From: an uncultured Agrobacterium sp.
GTDB lineage: Bacteria; Pseudomonadota; Alphaproteobacteria; Rhizobiales; Rhizobiaceae
Length of the DNA stretch: 64,000 bases
Assembly: GCA_913777615.1 (NCBI GenBank)
Contig: CAJYTK010000004.1
Location: 62,001-126,000, forward strand
Reading direction: 5' to 3'
The stretch's first letter is position 1, and every line of letters begins with the position of its first letter. A model generated the notes under the pieces. That model saw only the letters and a list, made by a program, of their open reading frames with translations. It made no database searches and was not told the DNA's origin. Shown piece by piece: positions 32,758 to 42,046 of this stretch. A program made the translations under genes and the position numbers.

Positions 32758-32844
32758 GCTGCGCTCCACCACTTGCGCTTTTTTGACTAACAAACTCTGC
32801 TCATCGAAAAAAGCCCCGGCTTACGAATGCCGCGTCGTGCCCGA

Positions 32845-33381
32845 TCAGCCCTCGATCAATGCCTGAACCTTTCCGCAATAGGCCTTGGACACCGGGTTCA
32901 TGCGGGTGGCGGCGTGACCTGCATTGTAGCGCAAAATGGTGCTGCACACCTCGCCACCTCCAAGTTGGTGCGCAGTGGCAAGATATTGCATACCCCAGCG
33001 GATATTGATTTCAGGGTCGTAGAGCGCCTTCACCGTGCCGCGATAACCTATCATTCGTGCGGTGGCGGGTTTGATCTGCATCAGCCCCACTTCGCCCGCA
33101 CTGCCTCGGGCCTTTGGGTTGAAGCGGCTTTCGACGGCAACAACAGCATGCGCCAGATTGATCGGTACGCCGTAGCGCTTGGCGTATTTGACGATGAGAT
33201 CGGAGTAATCGTTCTTCAGCGTGGCGGGAAGGGTTCGCTCGGGGATGGGATAGCCGGGCTTGCGGAAAAAGGTCTGCAGCGTCACGGTCTTAGTCTTCAC
33301 ATCATCCTTGGCCAAAACAATACCGGTCTGCACGGCCAGCATCGAGATGCAGACCGAGACAGAAACAATCACATTTCTCAT
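32845..33381 (-). CDS. Periplasmic lytic transglycosylase (SLT domain)
   Basis: Small 178-residue muramidase-like enzyme that cleaves the glycan strand with 1,6-anhydro product. A signal peptide (residues ~1-24, ending near VLAKDD) precedes a Slt-type domain with catalytic Glu84 in AVVAVESRFNP and the GEVGLMQIKPATA motif. ATG 33381 is chosen because it begins the signal peptide; an upstream ATG at 33426 adds 15 residues without benefit. Confidence 0.88.
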   Translation of the reverse strand: MRNVIVSVSVCISMLAVQTGIVLAKDDVKTKTVTLQTFFRKPGYPIPERTLPATLKNDYSDLIVKYAKRYGVPINLAHAVVAVESRFNPKARGSAGEVGLMQIKPATARMIGYRGTVKALYDPEINIRWGMQYLATAHQLGGGEVCSTILRYNAGHAATRMNPVSKAYCGKVQALIEG

Positions 33382-33627
33382 TAGTATAAATAGTCTCCAG
33401 GCACAAAGACGTGCAGTAATGGACACGCAAGGGCGCGCATCCGGGAAGTCATCGCGACTTTCCCGCCGAACGTCTTCATCATTGATAGTATCGGCGTCGA
33501 GGACGATATCCAGCCAGCCGCATTTCGATGCGGCGTTTAAAGTCGGCTAATAAGGATTTACTGTGGCAGAGTTCTACAACTACGTCGAAGAGCGGATTCG
33601 ATCACAGCGGTTTTATCGAAATCGCAG

Positions 33628-34395
33628 TTACGCGTTCTTGTATTTTGGCAGTTGCGAAATCAGCCTGTGCAGTGTGTCGATGGTGGAGAAATCGGCAATC
33701 CCATCCACCAGGGCAGGCCGGAAATGACGCTGAAAGGATGCGACGGCACCCTCCGTTTTCTCACAGTAAGCACCAGAAATTTCAACGCCATAACCGTAAA
33801 GAGACAGCATTGACTGCAAGGCCTCGACCGGCTGGCCGCTATCGCCGCGCTGAAAGAAACGTCCGCCGCCGACGGACGCCGGTTGAACCCAGTGGCCAAC
33901 ACCCTTCTGCGACAGGATGTCCCACGGGAATTTCTCACCGGGATCAACCTTGCGAACAGGTGCGATGTCCGAGTGCGCGAGCACCCGTTCCGGCTTGATC
34001 GACCACCGCGAGCCACAGTCGCGACACAATTCAGCGACTGCATTTATCTGGGCTTCAGGAAACTCCGGCAATCCGGCGGGATGGCCGCCATTGGCGATTT
34101 CGATGCCGATCGAGCGCGAGTTCAGGTCGGTCTCTCCCGCCCAAAAGCTCTTGCCCGCATGCCAGGCGCGACGGCTTTCCGCCACCATCTGAATGATGCG
34201 TCCGTCCTCGAAGACGAGATAATGGCTGGACACCTGACTTGCCGGATCGCAAAGCCACGTCAGCGCCCGTTCAGCGCTTTCCATACCGGTGTAATGTAGA
34301 ATGATGGCATCGGGTGCGCTCACGCCCACTCGCTCGCCATGGTTTGGCGAGGGCTGGACGCTGGCACCGGCATAGTCCGGCGTGAAGTCACTCAT
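33628..34395 (-). CDS. N-acetylmuramoyl-L-alanine amidase, AmpD-like, with peptidoglycan-binding domain
   Basis: Zinc amidase of the Amidase_2 family that splits the lactyl-peptide bond. Zinc ligands are His34 (ILHYTG), His141 (LAHSDIAP) and Asp151 (RKVDPG). A PG_binding_1 module follows from about residue 185. There is no signal peptide, consistent with cytoplasmic recycling of anhydromuropeptides as in AmpD, though the extra binding domain is more usual in AmiD-like enzymes. Its ATG overlaps the stop of the TerB-DnaJ gene by four bases. Confidence 0.9.
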   Translation of the reverse strand: MSDFTPDYAGASVQPSPNHGERVGVSAPDAIILHYTGMESAERALTWLCDPASQVSSHYLVFEDGRIIQMVAESRRAWHAGKSFWAGETDLNSRSIGIEIANGGHPAGLPEFPEAQINAVAELCRDCGSRWSIKPERVLAHSDIAPVRKVDPGEKFPWDILSQKGVGHWVQPASVGGGRFFQRGDSGQPVEALQSMLSLYGYGVEISGAYCEKTEGAVASFQRHFRPALVDGIADFSTIDTLHRLISQLPKYKNA

Positions 34396-35144
34396 GCGAC
34401 GCGGCGTTCTCTCTCGATGGCTGCATAGGCGGCGTTGAGTGCCGCCATACGCTCATTTGCCGCCGCATGCAATTCCATGGGCACGCCTCGAGCGATCAGC
34501 TTGTCGGGATGATGTTCCGCGACCAGCAGACGGTAGCGCTTGCGAATATCGGAGAAGTCGTCTGACGGCGAAACGCCAAGCACACGGTAGGGATCTCGTC
34601 CCTCCATATGAACGTGACGCGCCATGATCATTTCGAAGTGATCGTCGGTGATGCGGAAGATTTCCGCGATTCGACCAAGGAACGCCAATTCTCTTTCGTG
34701 AATCAGGCCATCAGCCTTGGCGATGTGGAACAAGCCGTCAACCACGCTTTCCAGCATCTCGCAATTTTCCTGTCCGGTGCCGCAAAGACCCGAAAGCCGC
34801 TCGGCGTAAGCTTCGTAACCGGCGACATCCTGACGCGCCAGATTATAAAGCCTTGCGACGTTTCTGGCTTCTTCTTCGGGAAAATCGAATATCTGGCGGA
34901 AAGCGCGGACCTCTGCGTCGTTGACCACACCGTCGGCTTTAGCCATCTTGGCGGAAAGCGCGATGATGGCAACGGAGAAGGAAACCTTTCGCCGTGTTTC
35001 CGGGTCGCCCTCGAAGACGGTGCGTACCGCTTCGATCACACGACCAAGCACGTTTCCTGCCGCTTCGCCGATTGCGCCGAGCAGCCGTTCCCAAAGGGAT
35101 GAAATTTGCAAACAGGCGAAATCGAACATCATGTCTATCAGCAT
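34392..35144 (-). CDS. TerB-DnaJ (DjlA-like) co-chaperone
   Basis: 250-residue protein with a TerB-like helical domain (residues ~45-150, with the acidic ALSAKMAKADGVVND segment) and a C-terminal J domain carrying HPD at 212-214. This is the DjlA arrangement, but the N-terminal membrane anchor of enteric DjlA is not evident. It probably stimulates DnaK. The ATG at 35144 has GGAG 6-7 nt upstream. Coupling to the amidase is unusual for a co-chaperone. Confidence 0.87.
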   Translation of the reverse strand: MLIDMMFDFACLQISSLWERLLGAIGEAAGNVLGRVIEAVRTVFEGDPETRRKVSFSVAIIALSAKMAKADGVVNDAEVRAFRQIFDFPEEEARNVARLYNLARQDVAGYEAYAERLSGLCGTGQENCEMLESVVDGLFHIAKADGLIHERELAFLGRIAEIFRITDDHFEMIMARHVHMEGRDPYRVLGVSPSDDFSDIRKRYRLLVAEHHPDKLIARGVPMELHAAANERMAALNAAYAAIERERRVA

Positions 35145-35440
35145 GACGGCTCCGTGGTTGGAATGCAATATGCATAAAGGTCGCAGATCATTAAGTTTTC
35201 GTCATGATAGTTTGGCGTAGCGCTGATCACCAACTGCAAGTGTAACAGCTTTTCCACAGCCAAGTTCCGGGATGACGAACACTTGTAATCATTGAAACGA
35301 TTATATTGCCGACGCGGTTCACCGTTCTTCGAAAATACCGCGAAATACCCGTTTTTCTTGAGAAATTCACTTTACATGACCATGATGCTGTCGCATCCAT
35401 TTGCCCCGACACGCGTTGGAACTGACAAAGGAGAGCCTCG

Positions 35441-36652
35441 ATGGCCAAACAGAAAGTCGCAATGTTGACCGCGGGCGGCCTGGCGCCCTGCCTCTCATCT
35501 GCTGTCGGCGGATTGATCGAGCGTTACACCGACATCGCTCCCGAGATCGACATTGTGGCATACCGCTCCGGCTACCAGGGCGTGCTTCTGGGCGACAGCG
35601 TCGCAATCACCAAAGAAATGCGCGAAAAAGCTCCGCTCCTGCATCGCTACGGCGGCTCGCCAATCGGCAACAGCCGCGTGAAACTGACCAATGCTGCAGA
35701 CTGCGCCAAGCGCGGACTGGTGAAGGAAGGCCAGAACCCGTTGCAGGTTGCCGCAGACCGCCTCGCCAAGGACGGGGTGACCATTCTCCATACCATTGGC
35801 GGCGACGACACCAACACAACCGCCGCCGATCTCGCCGCTTATCTCGGTGCAAATGGTTATGATCTCACCGTCGTCGGTCTTCCGAAGACTGTCGATAACG
35901 ACGTGGTGCCGATCAAGCAGTCGCTCGGCGCATGGACGGCTGCCGAAGTCGGCGCGAATTTCTTCGACAATGTCAGCAATGAACAGAGTGCTGCACCCAA
36001 GACCTTCGTCATTCACGAGGTCATGGGCCGCCACTGCGGCTGGCTGACGGCCGCAACTGCACGCGCCTATATCCAGAAGGTCAAAGGCAACGACTATGTC
36101 GAAGGCCTGTTAATGGGCGAGGAATTGAAGCGCATCGATGGTCTTTATCTGCCAGAAATGGCCTTCGACATTCAGGCGGAAGCCGAACGCCTGAAAAAAA
36201 TCATGGAGAAGAACGGCTTCGTGACACTCTTCGTGTCGGAAGGAGCGGGCCTTGATTCCATCGTGGCGGAGCGTGAAGCGGCTGGCGAAGCGATCAAGCG
36301 CGACGCCTTCGGTCACGTGAAGATCGATACGATCAATGTCGGCGGCTGGTTCCAGAAGCAATTCGCAAGCCTTATCGGCGCCGAGCGCACCATGGTGCAG
36401 AAGTCGGGCTATTATGCCCGCTCCGCTCCCGCCAACGGCGAAGACCTGCGGCTGATTCACAGCATGGTCGATCTCGCGGTAGAAAGTGCGCTCAACAGAA
36501 TCTCCGGCGTCACCGGCCATGATGAGGATCAGGGCGGGAAGCTGCGCACGATCGAGTTCCCGCGCATCAAGGGCGGCAAGCACTTCGACATCTCCGCGCC
36601 GTGGTTCGGCGACGTTATGAATCACATCGGCCAGCCCTTTAAGGCTGCATAA
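35441..36652 (+). CDS. pfp: Pyrophosphate-dependent 6-phosphofructokinase
   Basis: Reversible PPi-using phosphofructokinase of the PfkA superfamily, 403 residues. The PPi signature GGDD (residues 120-123) replaces the GGDG of ATP-dependent enzymes, and PKTVDND lies at 148-154. A GAGAGCCT-type purine run precedes the ATG. The gene stands alone between a divergent gene and its own hairpin. Confidence 0.95.
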   Translation: MAKQKVAMLTAGGLAPCLSSAVGGLIERYTDIAPEIDIVAYRSGYQGVLLGDSVAITKEMREKAPLLHRYGGSPIGNSRVKLTNAADCAKRGLVKEGQNPLQVAADRLAKDGVTILHTIGGDDTNTTAADLAAYLGANGYDLTVVGLPKTVDNDVVPIKQSLGAWTAAEVGANFFDNVSNEQSAAPKTFVIHEVMGRHCGWLTAATARAYIQKVKGNDYVEGLLMGEELKRIDGLYLPEMAFDIQAEAERLKKIMEKNGFVTLFVSEGAGLDSIVAEREAAGEAIKRDAFGHVKIDTINVGGWFQKQFASLIGAERTMVQKSGYYARSAPANGEDLRLIHSMVDLAVESALNRISGVTGHDEDQGGKLRTIEFPRIKGGKHFDISAPWFGDVMNHIGQPFKAA

Positions 36653-36703
36653 ACTGAGGCGTCTGCCTCGACAAAACAGACGAAATTCGCGTGGTTATGC
36701 ATC

Positions 36704-36740
36704 CATTGGCCCGGAAATCGGTTTGATTTCCGGGCCAATG
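36704..36740 (+). terminator. 16-bp hairpin after pfp
   Basis: CATTGGCCCGGAAATC (36704-36719) and its exact complement (36725-36740) form a perfect stem with a 5-nt loop, about 50 nt past the pfp stop. No T-tract follows. Confidence 0.65.
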
Positions 36741-36891
36741 ATTCCTGTACGCCGTGAGGGTATGAAGAACCTGGCGTGGCTTTCGCACAACGCGGAGCGG
36801 GAAAGACGGCGATGTTGGCAACTCCATGTGACGAAGGCTTTATTATCGCCTCGTTGCTTGGTAAATTGATCGGATGGGCAAGGAGGTATTC

Positions 36892-37527
36892 ATGTCCGCA
36901 CAAGTCTGGCTGGTCTTCTTGGCAGCCTGTACCATTCTTTTCGCATTGCCATCGCCCGTCGCCTTCAAGGTGGCAACCTACGCGGTTGTCCGCGGCAAGC
37001 GCACCATGATCGCGTCCGTCACAGGCGCGGCACTTGGTGTCATGATGACCTTTACGGCTGCCGCGATCGCGATTGCTGCGACGACGTTTGCACCTCAATC
37101 CTTCATCGAAATTTTTCAATGGGCGGCCAGCGGCTGGTTGATGCTCTTTGCTCTGTGGACGGTTGCTACACCGGCAGCACGCGAATCTCAGGCGGAGAAC
37201 GACAATCTACCGGGCAGAACGCTCGGCTCAATCTTCGTCGATTGTTTTATGCTGTCGGCCTTGCGACTGCGCTACTTCGCATTCTTCATCGCTTTCCTGT
37301 CGCAGTTCATCAACCGCTCACGCGATACCCTCGAGATGTTGACGCAGATGCAGGCTACGGCTCTGCTCGTTTCGATTTTGTGCCTGACGCTTCAAGCGTT
37401 TTTTGGCCGTAGCACTATCGCTCTCGTGCGCCGTGCGTCGGCCACGAAAAGGATCAAAAGCGCCCGTGGAACACGCTTCATAACGGGTCGCGCCGTGTCC
37501 GCCGGCTATCGTCGAATCGCGGCCTGA
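36892..37527 (+). CDS. Divergent LysE-like membrane protein
   Basis: 211-residue membrane protein with about five or six hydrophobic segments and a basic C-terminus. The N-terminal pattern (LPSPVAFKVATYAVVRGKR followed by a Gly-rich helix) recalls LysE/RhtB exporters, but the diagnostic SPGP is altered to SPV. ATG 36892 has a clean AGGAGG 7 nt upstream. Transport activity is uncertain; the family link is weaker than for the exporter at the left end. Confidence 0.6.
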   Translation: MSAQVWLVFLAACTILFALPSPVAFKVATYAVVRGKRTMIASVTGAALGVMMTFTAAAIAIAATTFAPQSFIEIFQWAASGWLMLFALWTVATPAARESQAENDNLPGRTLGSIFVDCFMLSALRLRYFAFFIAFLSQFINRSRDTLEMLTQMQATALLVSILCLTLQAFFGRSTIALVRRASATKRIKSARGTRFITGRAVSAGYRRIAA

Positions 37528-37648
37528 CACACAACTGCTTCTCACCGTCTTGCTGGATTCCTTACAATGCGTTAATGATCCGCCCAGGAGACTGCGTGCT
37601 TCGTTTGATACGGGGGCATCAAACGGCAGGCAAATTAGAGGCGGCAGC

Positions 37649-38752
37649 ATGATATTTTCTGACAATTTGCGCCTTCGATCGGCGTCACTTTTGTCGTCCA
37701 CTATGGGCTTGGCACTGGCATTGGCAGGATGCACCAGCGTCGAATATTCCGCAAATTCAGACATTAAATCCCCCAAGATTGCAGCAGCATCCGCTCCCGC
37801 GCATGCACCGTCTACAGCACCTGAAGCGCAGGCGCAGACTGAAGGTCAGCAGCCCGGCACTGTTGCGGCGGCAGCACCAAGCACCGCCACAAACAACGCA
37901 AGCTCTCAAATCGAAGTCGCATCGGCGTCTGCTACCACGCCCCTTCCCGCCGCCGCAGCCGTCAAGGGCGGTCGCATCGCACTACCACCCGCCGCCGAAA
38001 TTGCAGCCGCAGCGGCCATTTCCGCGCAGATGCAGTCGCCGGCCGGCGCACCGCAGATGGCGTCTGCCTCGACCGGCGCCTCGCTCGGCGCAACCCCCGT
38101 TGCAGCAACAGCGATGACCACCGGACACGCAGCCGGTCTTCAAGCCGCGGCCAGCACGTCCGCAACCGCATCCCTGCCGCAGGTCGCCGCGGTCAAGGGC
38201 GCGTTTCCGCCAGCGCCACCACCGCCCGGCACCCCATCGGCTGCGCCTGTGCAGTTGACCGAAGACATGGTGCGGGCACAAACCATTGTTCCGCTGCCAA
38301 AGCCGGACAGCACCGTGCTTGCCTATGCCTCCGCCTCGCAGAACGCAGCATTGGCTGCGATCAGCACGCGCGAGGGTCTCAGCACCGGACCGCAGCCCGT
38401 CGGTCGCGAGAAGCTCAGCGGTCTGATCTCCAAATACGCCACCATGTACAGCGTGCCGGAAGATCTGGTTCACCGCGTCGTCATGCGCGAAAGCCGTTAC
38501 AATCCCGGCGCTTACAATCATGGCCATTTCGGTCTGATGCAGATCAAGCACGCCACAGCACGTTCCATGGGCTTCAATGGCCCGGCTTCCGGCCTCTTCG
38601 ATGCCGAAACCAACCTGCGCTATGCGGTAAAATATCTGAGCGGCGCCTGGAAGGTTTCCGAGAACGACCGCGACGGTGCCGTTCGGCTTTATGCCCGTGG
38701 CTACTACTACGACGCCAAGCGCAAAGGCATGCTCCACGTCCTGCGCCAGTAG
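37649..38752 (+). CDS. Lipoprotein lytic transglycosylase with Ala/Pro-rich linker
   Basis: 367-residue lipoprotein: lipobox LAGC with Cys28, then ~180 residues dominated by Ala, Ser, Pro and Thr, then a C-terminal SLT domain with catalytic Glu281 (MRESRYNP) and FGLMQIKHATARSMG. It would be anchored in the outer membrane and reach into the peptidoglycan through the disordered linker. ATG 37649 has GAGG 8 nt upstream; the frame further upstream lacks a signal sequence. Confidence 0.9.
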   Translation: MIFSDNLRLRSASLLSSTMGLALALAGCTSVEYSANSDIKSPKIAAASAPAHAPSTAPEAQAQTEGQQPGTVAAAAPSTATNNASSQIEVASASATTPLPAAAAVKGGRIALPPAAEIAAAAAISAQMQSPAGAPQMASASTGASLGATPVAATAMTTGHAAGLQAAASTSATASLPQVAAVKGAFPPAPPPPGTPSAAPVQLTEDMVRAQTIVPLPKPDSTVLAYASASQNAALAAISTREGLSTGPQPVGREKLSGLISKYATMYSVPEDLVHRVVMRESRYNPGAYNHGHFGLMQIKHATARSMGFNGPASGLFDAETNLRYAVKYLSGAWKVSENDRDGAVRLYARGYYYDAKRKGMLHVLRQ

Positions 38753-38889
38753 CAGACGGGCAAGTTCTTTCCCTCATATCAATTTGAACTGCTGCGCAGT
38801 TTTGGGTTGAAATCCAGCTGTGAGCATGTGGCCGACAGGTGCAGTGGCGCAACGTCACCCTGCCCGCTCGTGCCTCTCACCCGTATCTG

Positions 38890-38907
38890 CCGTCATGAAA
38901 CTGTTGC
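38890..38907 (+). promoter_or_regulatory. Candidate Pho box upstream of btaA
   Basis: CCGTCATGAAACTGTTGC matches the PhoB consensus CTGTCAT-N4-CTGTCAT at 10 of 14 defined positions, with correct 11-bp repeat spacing, 46 nt upstream of the btaA start. Betaine-lipid synthesis is phosphate-starvation induced in rhizobia. Confidence 0.5.
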
Positions 38908-38952
38908 GTCCTAACGCTACACGCCTGTCACCCGAACGATAGGTGGAATCAT

Positions 38953-40203
38953 ATGACGAATGCTGCCCCCAAAACCGGCTTCAGCAAAAACACCAAGCTC
39001 AAAAGCGCACTTCTCCAGCACAAGCCGATATCGACCAGCGGCTTTTCGGAACGGCTGTTCGGCATGCTGTTTTCCGGCCTCGTCTATCCACAGATCTGGG
39101 AAGACCCAGAGGTCGACATGCAAGCCATGGAACTGCGCGAAGGCCATAGCATCGTCACCATCGGTTCTGGCGGCTGTAATGCATTGGCCTATCTGTCGCG
39201 CAGCCCAAAAAGCATCGATGTCGTTGATCTCAACCCGCACCACATTGCGCTGAACCGCCTGAAGCTTGCAGCTTTTCGTCACCTGCCGAGCCATAGCGAC
39301 GTGGTGCGCCAATTCGGAAAAGCCGATATCGCCACCAACAGCCACGGCTATGATCGCTTCATCGCTCCAAACCTCGACCCGCAGACGCGCGCTTACTGGT
39401 CTAAGCGAACCATCGCAGGACGCCGTCGCATCTCGGTCTTTGATCGCAACATCTACCGCACCGGCCTACTCGGACGCTTTATCGGTGCAGGTCATATCCT
39501 GGCGCGCCTTCACGGAGTGAAGCTCAACGACTTGGCGAATGCCCGTTCTGTCGAAGAGCAGCGTCAATTCTTCGATCAAAAGGTCGCCCCGCTCTTCGAC
39601 AAGCCGATGGTGCGCTGGCTTACCAGACGCAAGAGCTCACTCTTTGGTCTTGGCATTCCACCTAAGCAATATGACGAACTTGCCAGCCTTTCAGACGGCA
39701 ATACCATAGCGCCGGTGTTGCGCAGACGCCTGGAAAAGCTCGCATGTGATTTTCCACTGAAAGACAATTACTTCGCCTGGCAGGCTTTCGCCCGTCGCTA
39801 CCCGGACGCAGGCGAAGGGGCGCTACCGGATTATCTGAAGGCGGATTATTATGACGCCATTCGTCGAAATACCGATCGCGTCAGCGTCCACCACGCTACC
39901 TTCACGGAGCTTTTGGCTTCGAAACCCGCCTCATCGGTAGATCGTTACGTGCTGCTGGACGCGCAGGACTGGATGAGCGACGTGCAGATCAACGACTTGT
40001 GGGCGCAGATCAGCCGCACGGCGACAGCCGATGCCCGAGTGATCTTCCGCACAGCGGCAGAAAAAAGTGTCATCGAAGGCCGTCTTTCATCCGATATTCG
40101 TGCACAATGGTCCTATCTCGAAGACCGCTCACTGGAGCTCAACGCAAAAGACCGCTCAGCCATCTATGGCGGCTTTCATATCTATCAGAGGGCGTCAGCA
40201 TGA
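38953..40203 (+). CDS. btaA: S-adenosylmethionine:diacylglycerol 3-amino-3-carboxypropyl transferase BtaA
   Basis: First enzyme of diacylglyceryl-N,N,N-trimethylhomoserine (DGTS) synthesis; it moves the aminocarboxypropyl group of SAM to diacylglycerol. The 416-residue protein has the N-terminal LVYPQIWEDPEVDM, a SAM-site loop at GSGGCNALAY (71-80) and VDLNPHH, and the C-terminal LLDAQDWM. Together with btaB directly after it, the identification is firm. DGTS replaces phospholipids when phosphate is scarce. Its stop overlaps the btaB start by four bases. Confidence 0.95.
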   Translation: MTNAAPKTGFSKNTKLKSALLQHKPISTSGFSERLFGMLFSGLVYPQIWEDPEVDMQAMELREGHSIVTIGSGGCNALAYLSRSPKSIDVVDLNPHHIALNRLKLAAFRHLPSHSDVVRQFGKADIATNSHGYDRFIAPNLDPQTRAYWSKRTIAGRRRISVFDRNIYRTGLLGRFIGAGHILARLHGVKLNDLANARSVEEQRQFFDQKVAPLFDKPMVRWLTRRKSSLFGLGIPPKQYDELASLSDGNTIAPVLRRRLEKLACDFPLKDNYFAWQAFARRYPDAGEGALPDYLKADYYDAIRRNTDRVSVHHATFTELLASKPASSVDRYVLLDAQDWMSDVQINDLWAQISRTATADARVIFRTAAEKSVIEGRLSSDIRAQWSYLEDRSLELNAKDRSAIYGGFHIYQRASA

Positions 40204-40877
40204 AGAGCATCGGAGACAGCGTGGGGCTTGCTGACGTTCAGCATGCAACCCTCATGGACAGGATGTACCGCCACCAGCGGCACATCTATGACATCACACG
40301 CAAATACTATCTCCTCGGCCGTGACAGAACCATCGAGCGCCTGGATGTGCCCCATGGCGGAAGCCTCCTGGAAGTCGGCTGCGGCACTGGCCGAAATCTT
40401 CTCCTCGCAGCCCGCCACTTTCCGCTCGCCAAGCTCTATGGCCTGGATATCTCCTCCGAAATGCTTGCGACTGCGGCGGAAAACTTTTCGGGAAAGACGG
40501 CGCGTCCCACCTTGCGTGTGTCCGACGCCACCACGTTCCGCCTTTCAGAATTTGGCCGCAACGATGGTTTCGATCGGATCATGATCTCCTACGCAATCTC
40601 GATGATCCCGGAATGGGAGAAGGCCATCGAACGCGCCCTCCTCTCGCTCGCGCCTGGCGGATCCTTGCACATCGTCGATTTCGGCCAGCAGGAACAGCTG
40701 CCGGTCTGGTTCCGCTCACTGCTTCAGGCATGGCTGACGAAGTTTCACGTCACCCCCAGGGCCAATCTGCGCTTTGTGCTGGAAACGCTTGCCGGAAGGC
40801 ACAATGCTCGACTGGAATTCGAGCCGATTGCACGTGGCTACGCCTGGAGGGCGGTGCTGACCACGCCCAACAGCTGA
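40200..40877 (+). CDS. btaB: Diacylglycerylhomoserine N-methyltransferase BtaB
   Basis: SAM-dependent methyltransferase that adds three methyl groups to diacylglycerylhomoserine, completing DGTS. 225 residues; SAM motif EVGCGTG at 58-64, followed by acidic GLDISSEML. The N-terminal MDRMYRHQRHIYDITRKYYL is typical of BtaB. The ATG overlaps the btaA stop (ATGA), so the pair is translationally coupled. Confidence 0.95.
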   Translation: MKSIGDSVGLADVQHATLMDRMYRHQRHIYDITRKYYLLGRDRTIERLDVPHGGSLLEVGCGTGRNLLLAARHFPLAKLYGLDISSEMLATAAENFSGKTARPTLRVSDATTFRLSEFGRNDGFDRIMISYAISMIPEWEKAIERALLSLAPGGSLHIVDFGQQEQLPVWFRSLLQAWLTKFHVTPRANLRFVLETLAGRHNARLEFEPIARGYAWRAVLTTPNS

Positions 40878-41017
40878 CTGACGTTTTCAGGATGATTTTA
40901 TCGCGCGGACTCTTGTCATAACCGCTTGTTTACCCTGTTATGGTAAACGAGGATTAACGATATGCGCTTTCGAACCGAAGGCCGTCATCGGCGCGACATC
41001 ATTTAACTGGGAACATC

Positions 41018-41809
41018 ATGCGGCGGCTCATTCCGGCTCTTCTTGGCACCTTGCTGCTTGTCAGCGGCTGCACCTCCACCAGCTATGATTTTCTGGAAAC
41101 CGCATCCGTTGCGAGACCGAAATTCAAGGATAGCGATCCGCATGATTTTGGCCGCAAATCGCCACATGGTCATGAGGTCCACGGCATCGACATCTCCAAA
41201 TGGAATGGCGAGATCGACTGGGCGACGGTGCGCAAATCCGGCGTGTCCTTTGCCTTCATCAAGGCAACGGAAGGGACCGACCGCGTGGATTCCCGTTTTG
41301 ACGACTACTGGCGCGGTGCCGCCGCCGCCGGTGTGCCGCACGCGCCCTACCACTTCTATTATTTTTGCGCCCCTGCGGAAGCGCAGGCTGAGTGGTTCAT
41401 CCGCAACGTGCCGAAGGAATCGATGAAGCTGCCGCCGGTTCTCGATGTGGAGTGGAACCCTGCCTCGCCGACCTGCAAGACCCGCCCTTCGCCGGACGTC
41501 GTACGCGCCGAAATTCAGCGCTTTCTCACCCGCATCGAAAATTACTACGGCAAGCGTCCGATCATCTACACCAGCGTCGATTTTCACCGCGACAATCTCG
41601 TCGGTCAGTTCAAGGATTACCGTTTCTGGGTGCGCTCGGTTGCCGCACACCCATCGGAAATCTATCCGGACCGCCAATGGGCCTTCTGGCAATATACCGG
41701 CACGGGCGTCATTCCCGGCATCAGCACGCCGACAGATATCAACGTCTTTGCTGGAAGCGAAAAGAACTGGCGCACATGGGTCGCCTCGGCGTCCAACACT
41801 CGCAGTTGA
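41018..41809 (+). CDS. GH25-family lysozyme-like lipoprotein
   Basis: 263-residue lipoprotein (lipobox LVSGC, Cys18) with one glycoside hydrolase 25 domain. The substrate-cleft Asp58 (HGIDISKWNG) and the Asp143/Glu145 pair (VLDVEWNP) of the family are present, as is the closing FWQYTG strand. It probably hydrolyses the MurNAc-GlcNAc bond of peptidoglycan from the periplasmic face of the membrane. It stands in its own unit with a hairpin downstream. Confidence 0.92.
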   Translation: MRRLIPALLGTLLLVSGCTSTSYDFLETASVARPKFKDSDPHDFGRKSPHGHEVHGIDISKWNGEIDWATVRKSGVSFAFIKATEGTDRVDSRFDDYWRGAAAAGVPHAPYHFYYFCAPAEAQAEWFIRNVPKESMKLPPVLDVEWNPASPTCKTRPSPDVVRAEIQRFLTRIENYYGKRPIIYTSVDFHRDNLVGQFKDYRFWVRSVAAHPSEIYPDRQWAFWQYTGTGVIPGISTPTDINVFAGSEKNWRTWVASASNTRS

Positions 41810-41937
41810 GGGCGACCAATCCTTCAAACTGGGAAGTTTTGCCAAGCCTCTCGTCGTGAAGCGGCTTGATACACTCGCGCCGCAGCCTTTTAACTTGATT
41901 TTTCCGCCGAGAAGGGCAGATGTGCTGCGAAATAATC

Positions 41938-41975
41938 GCAGGGCTTGAGGAAACCTAAGCCCTGCTATTGTCTTT
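41938..41975 (+). terminator. Terminator after the GH25 gene
   Basis: GCAGGGCTT (41938-41946) pairs with AAGCCCTGC (41957-41965), with a further AGG/CCT inner pairing after one bulged base and an AAA loop; TATTGTCTTT follows. Confidence 0.7.
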
Positions 41976-42046
41976 CACGATGTCGCCCATGCTTCTGCCA
42001 CAAAGGGCATGAAACCAGTGGGCCAATCGCACATTGAGGAATTCCG

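Noticed and set aside
32806-32822. AAGCC/GGCTT hairpin between the transglycosylase and oxidase genes as a terminator
   Set aside because: The loop would be only 2 nt, too small for a stable intrinsic terminator, though T's follow on the minus strand.
40938-40956. Third CtrA-like site before the GH25 gene
   Set aside because: GTAAA and TTAA are present, but the spacing is 6 nt, not 7, and the orientation differs.
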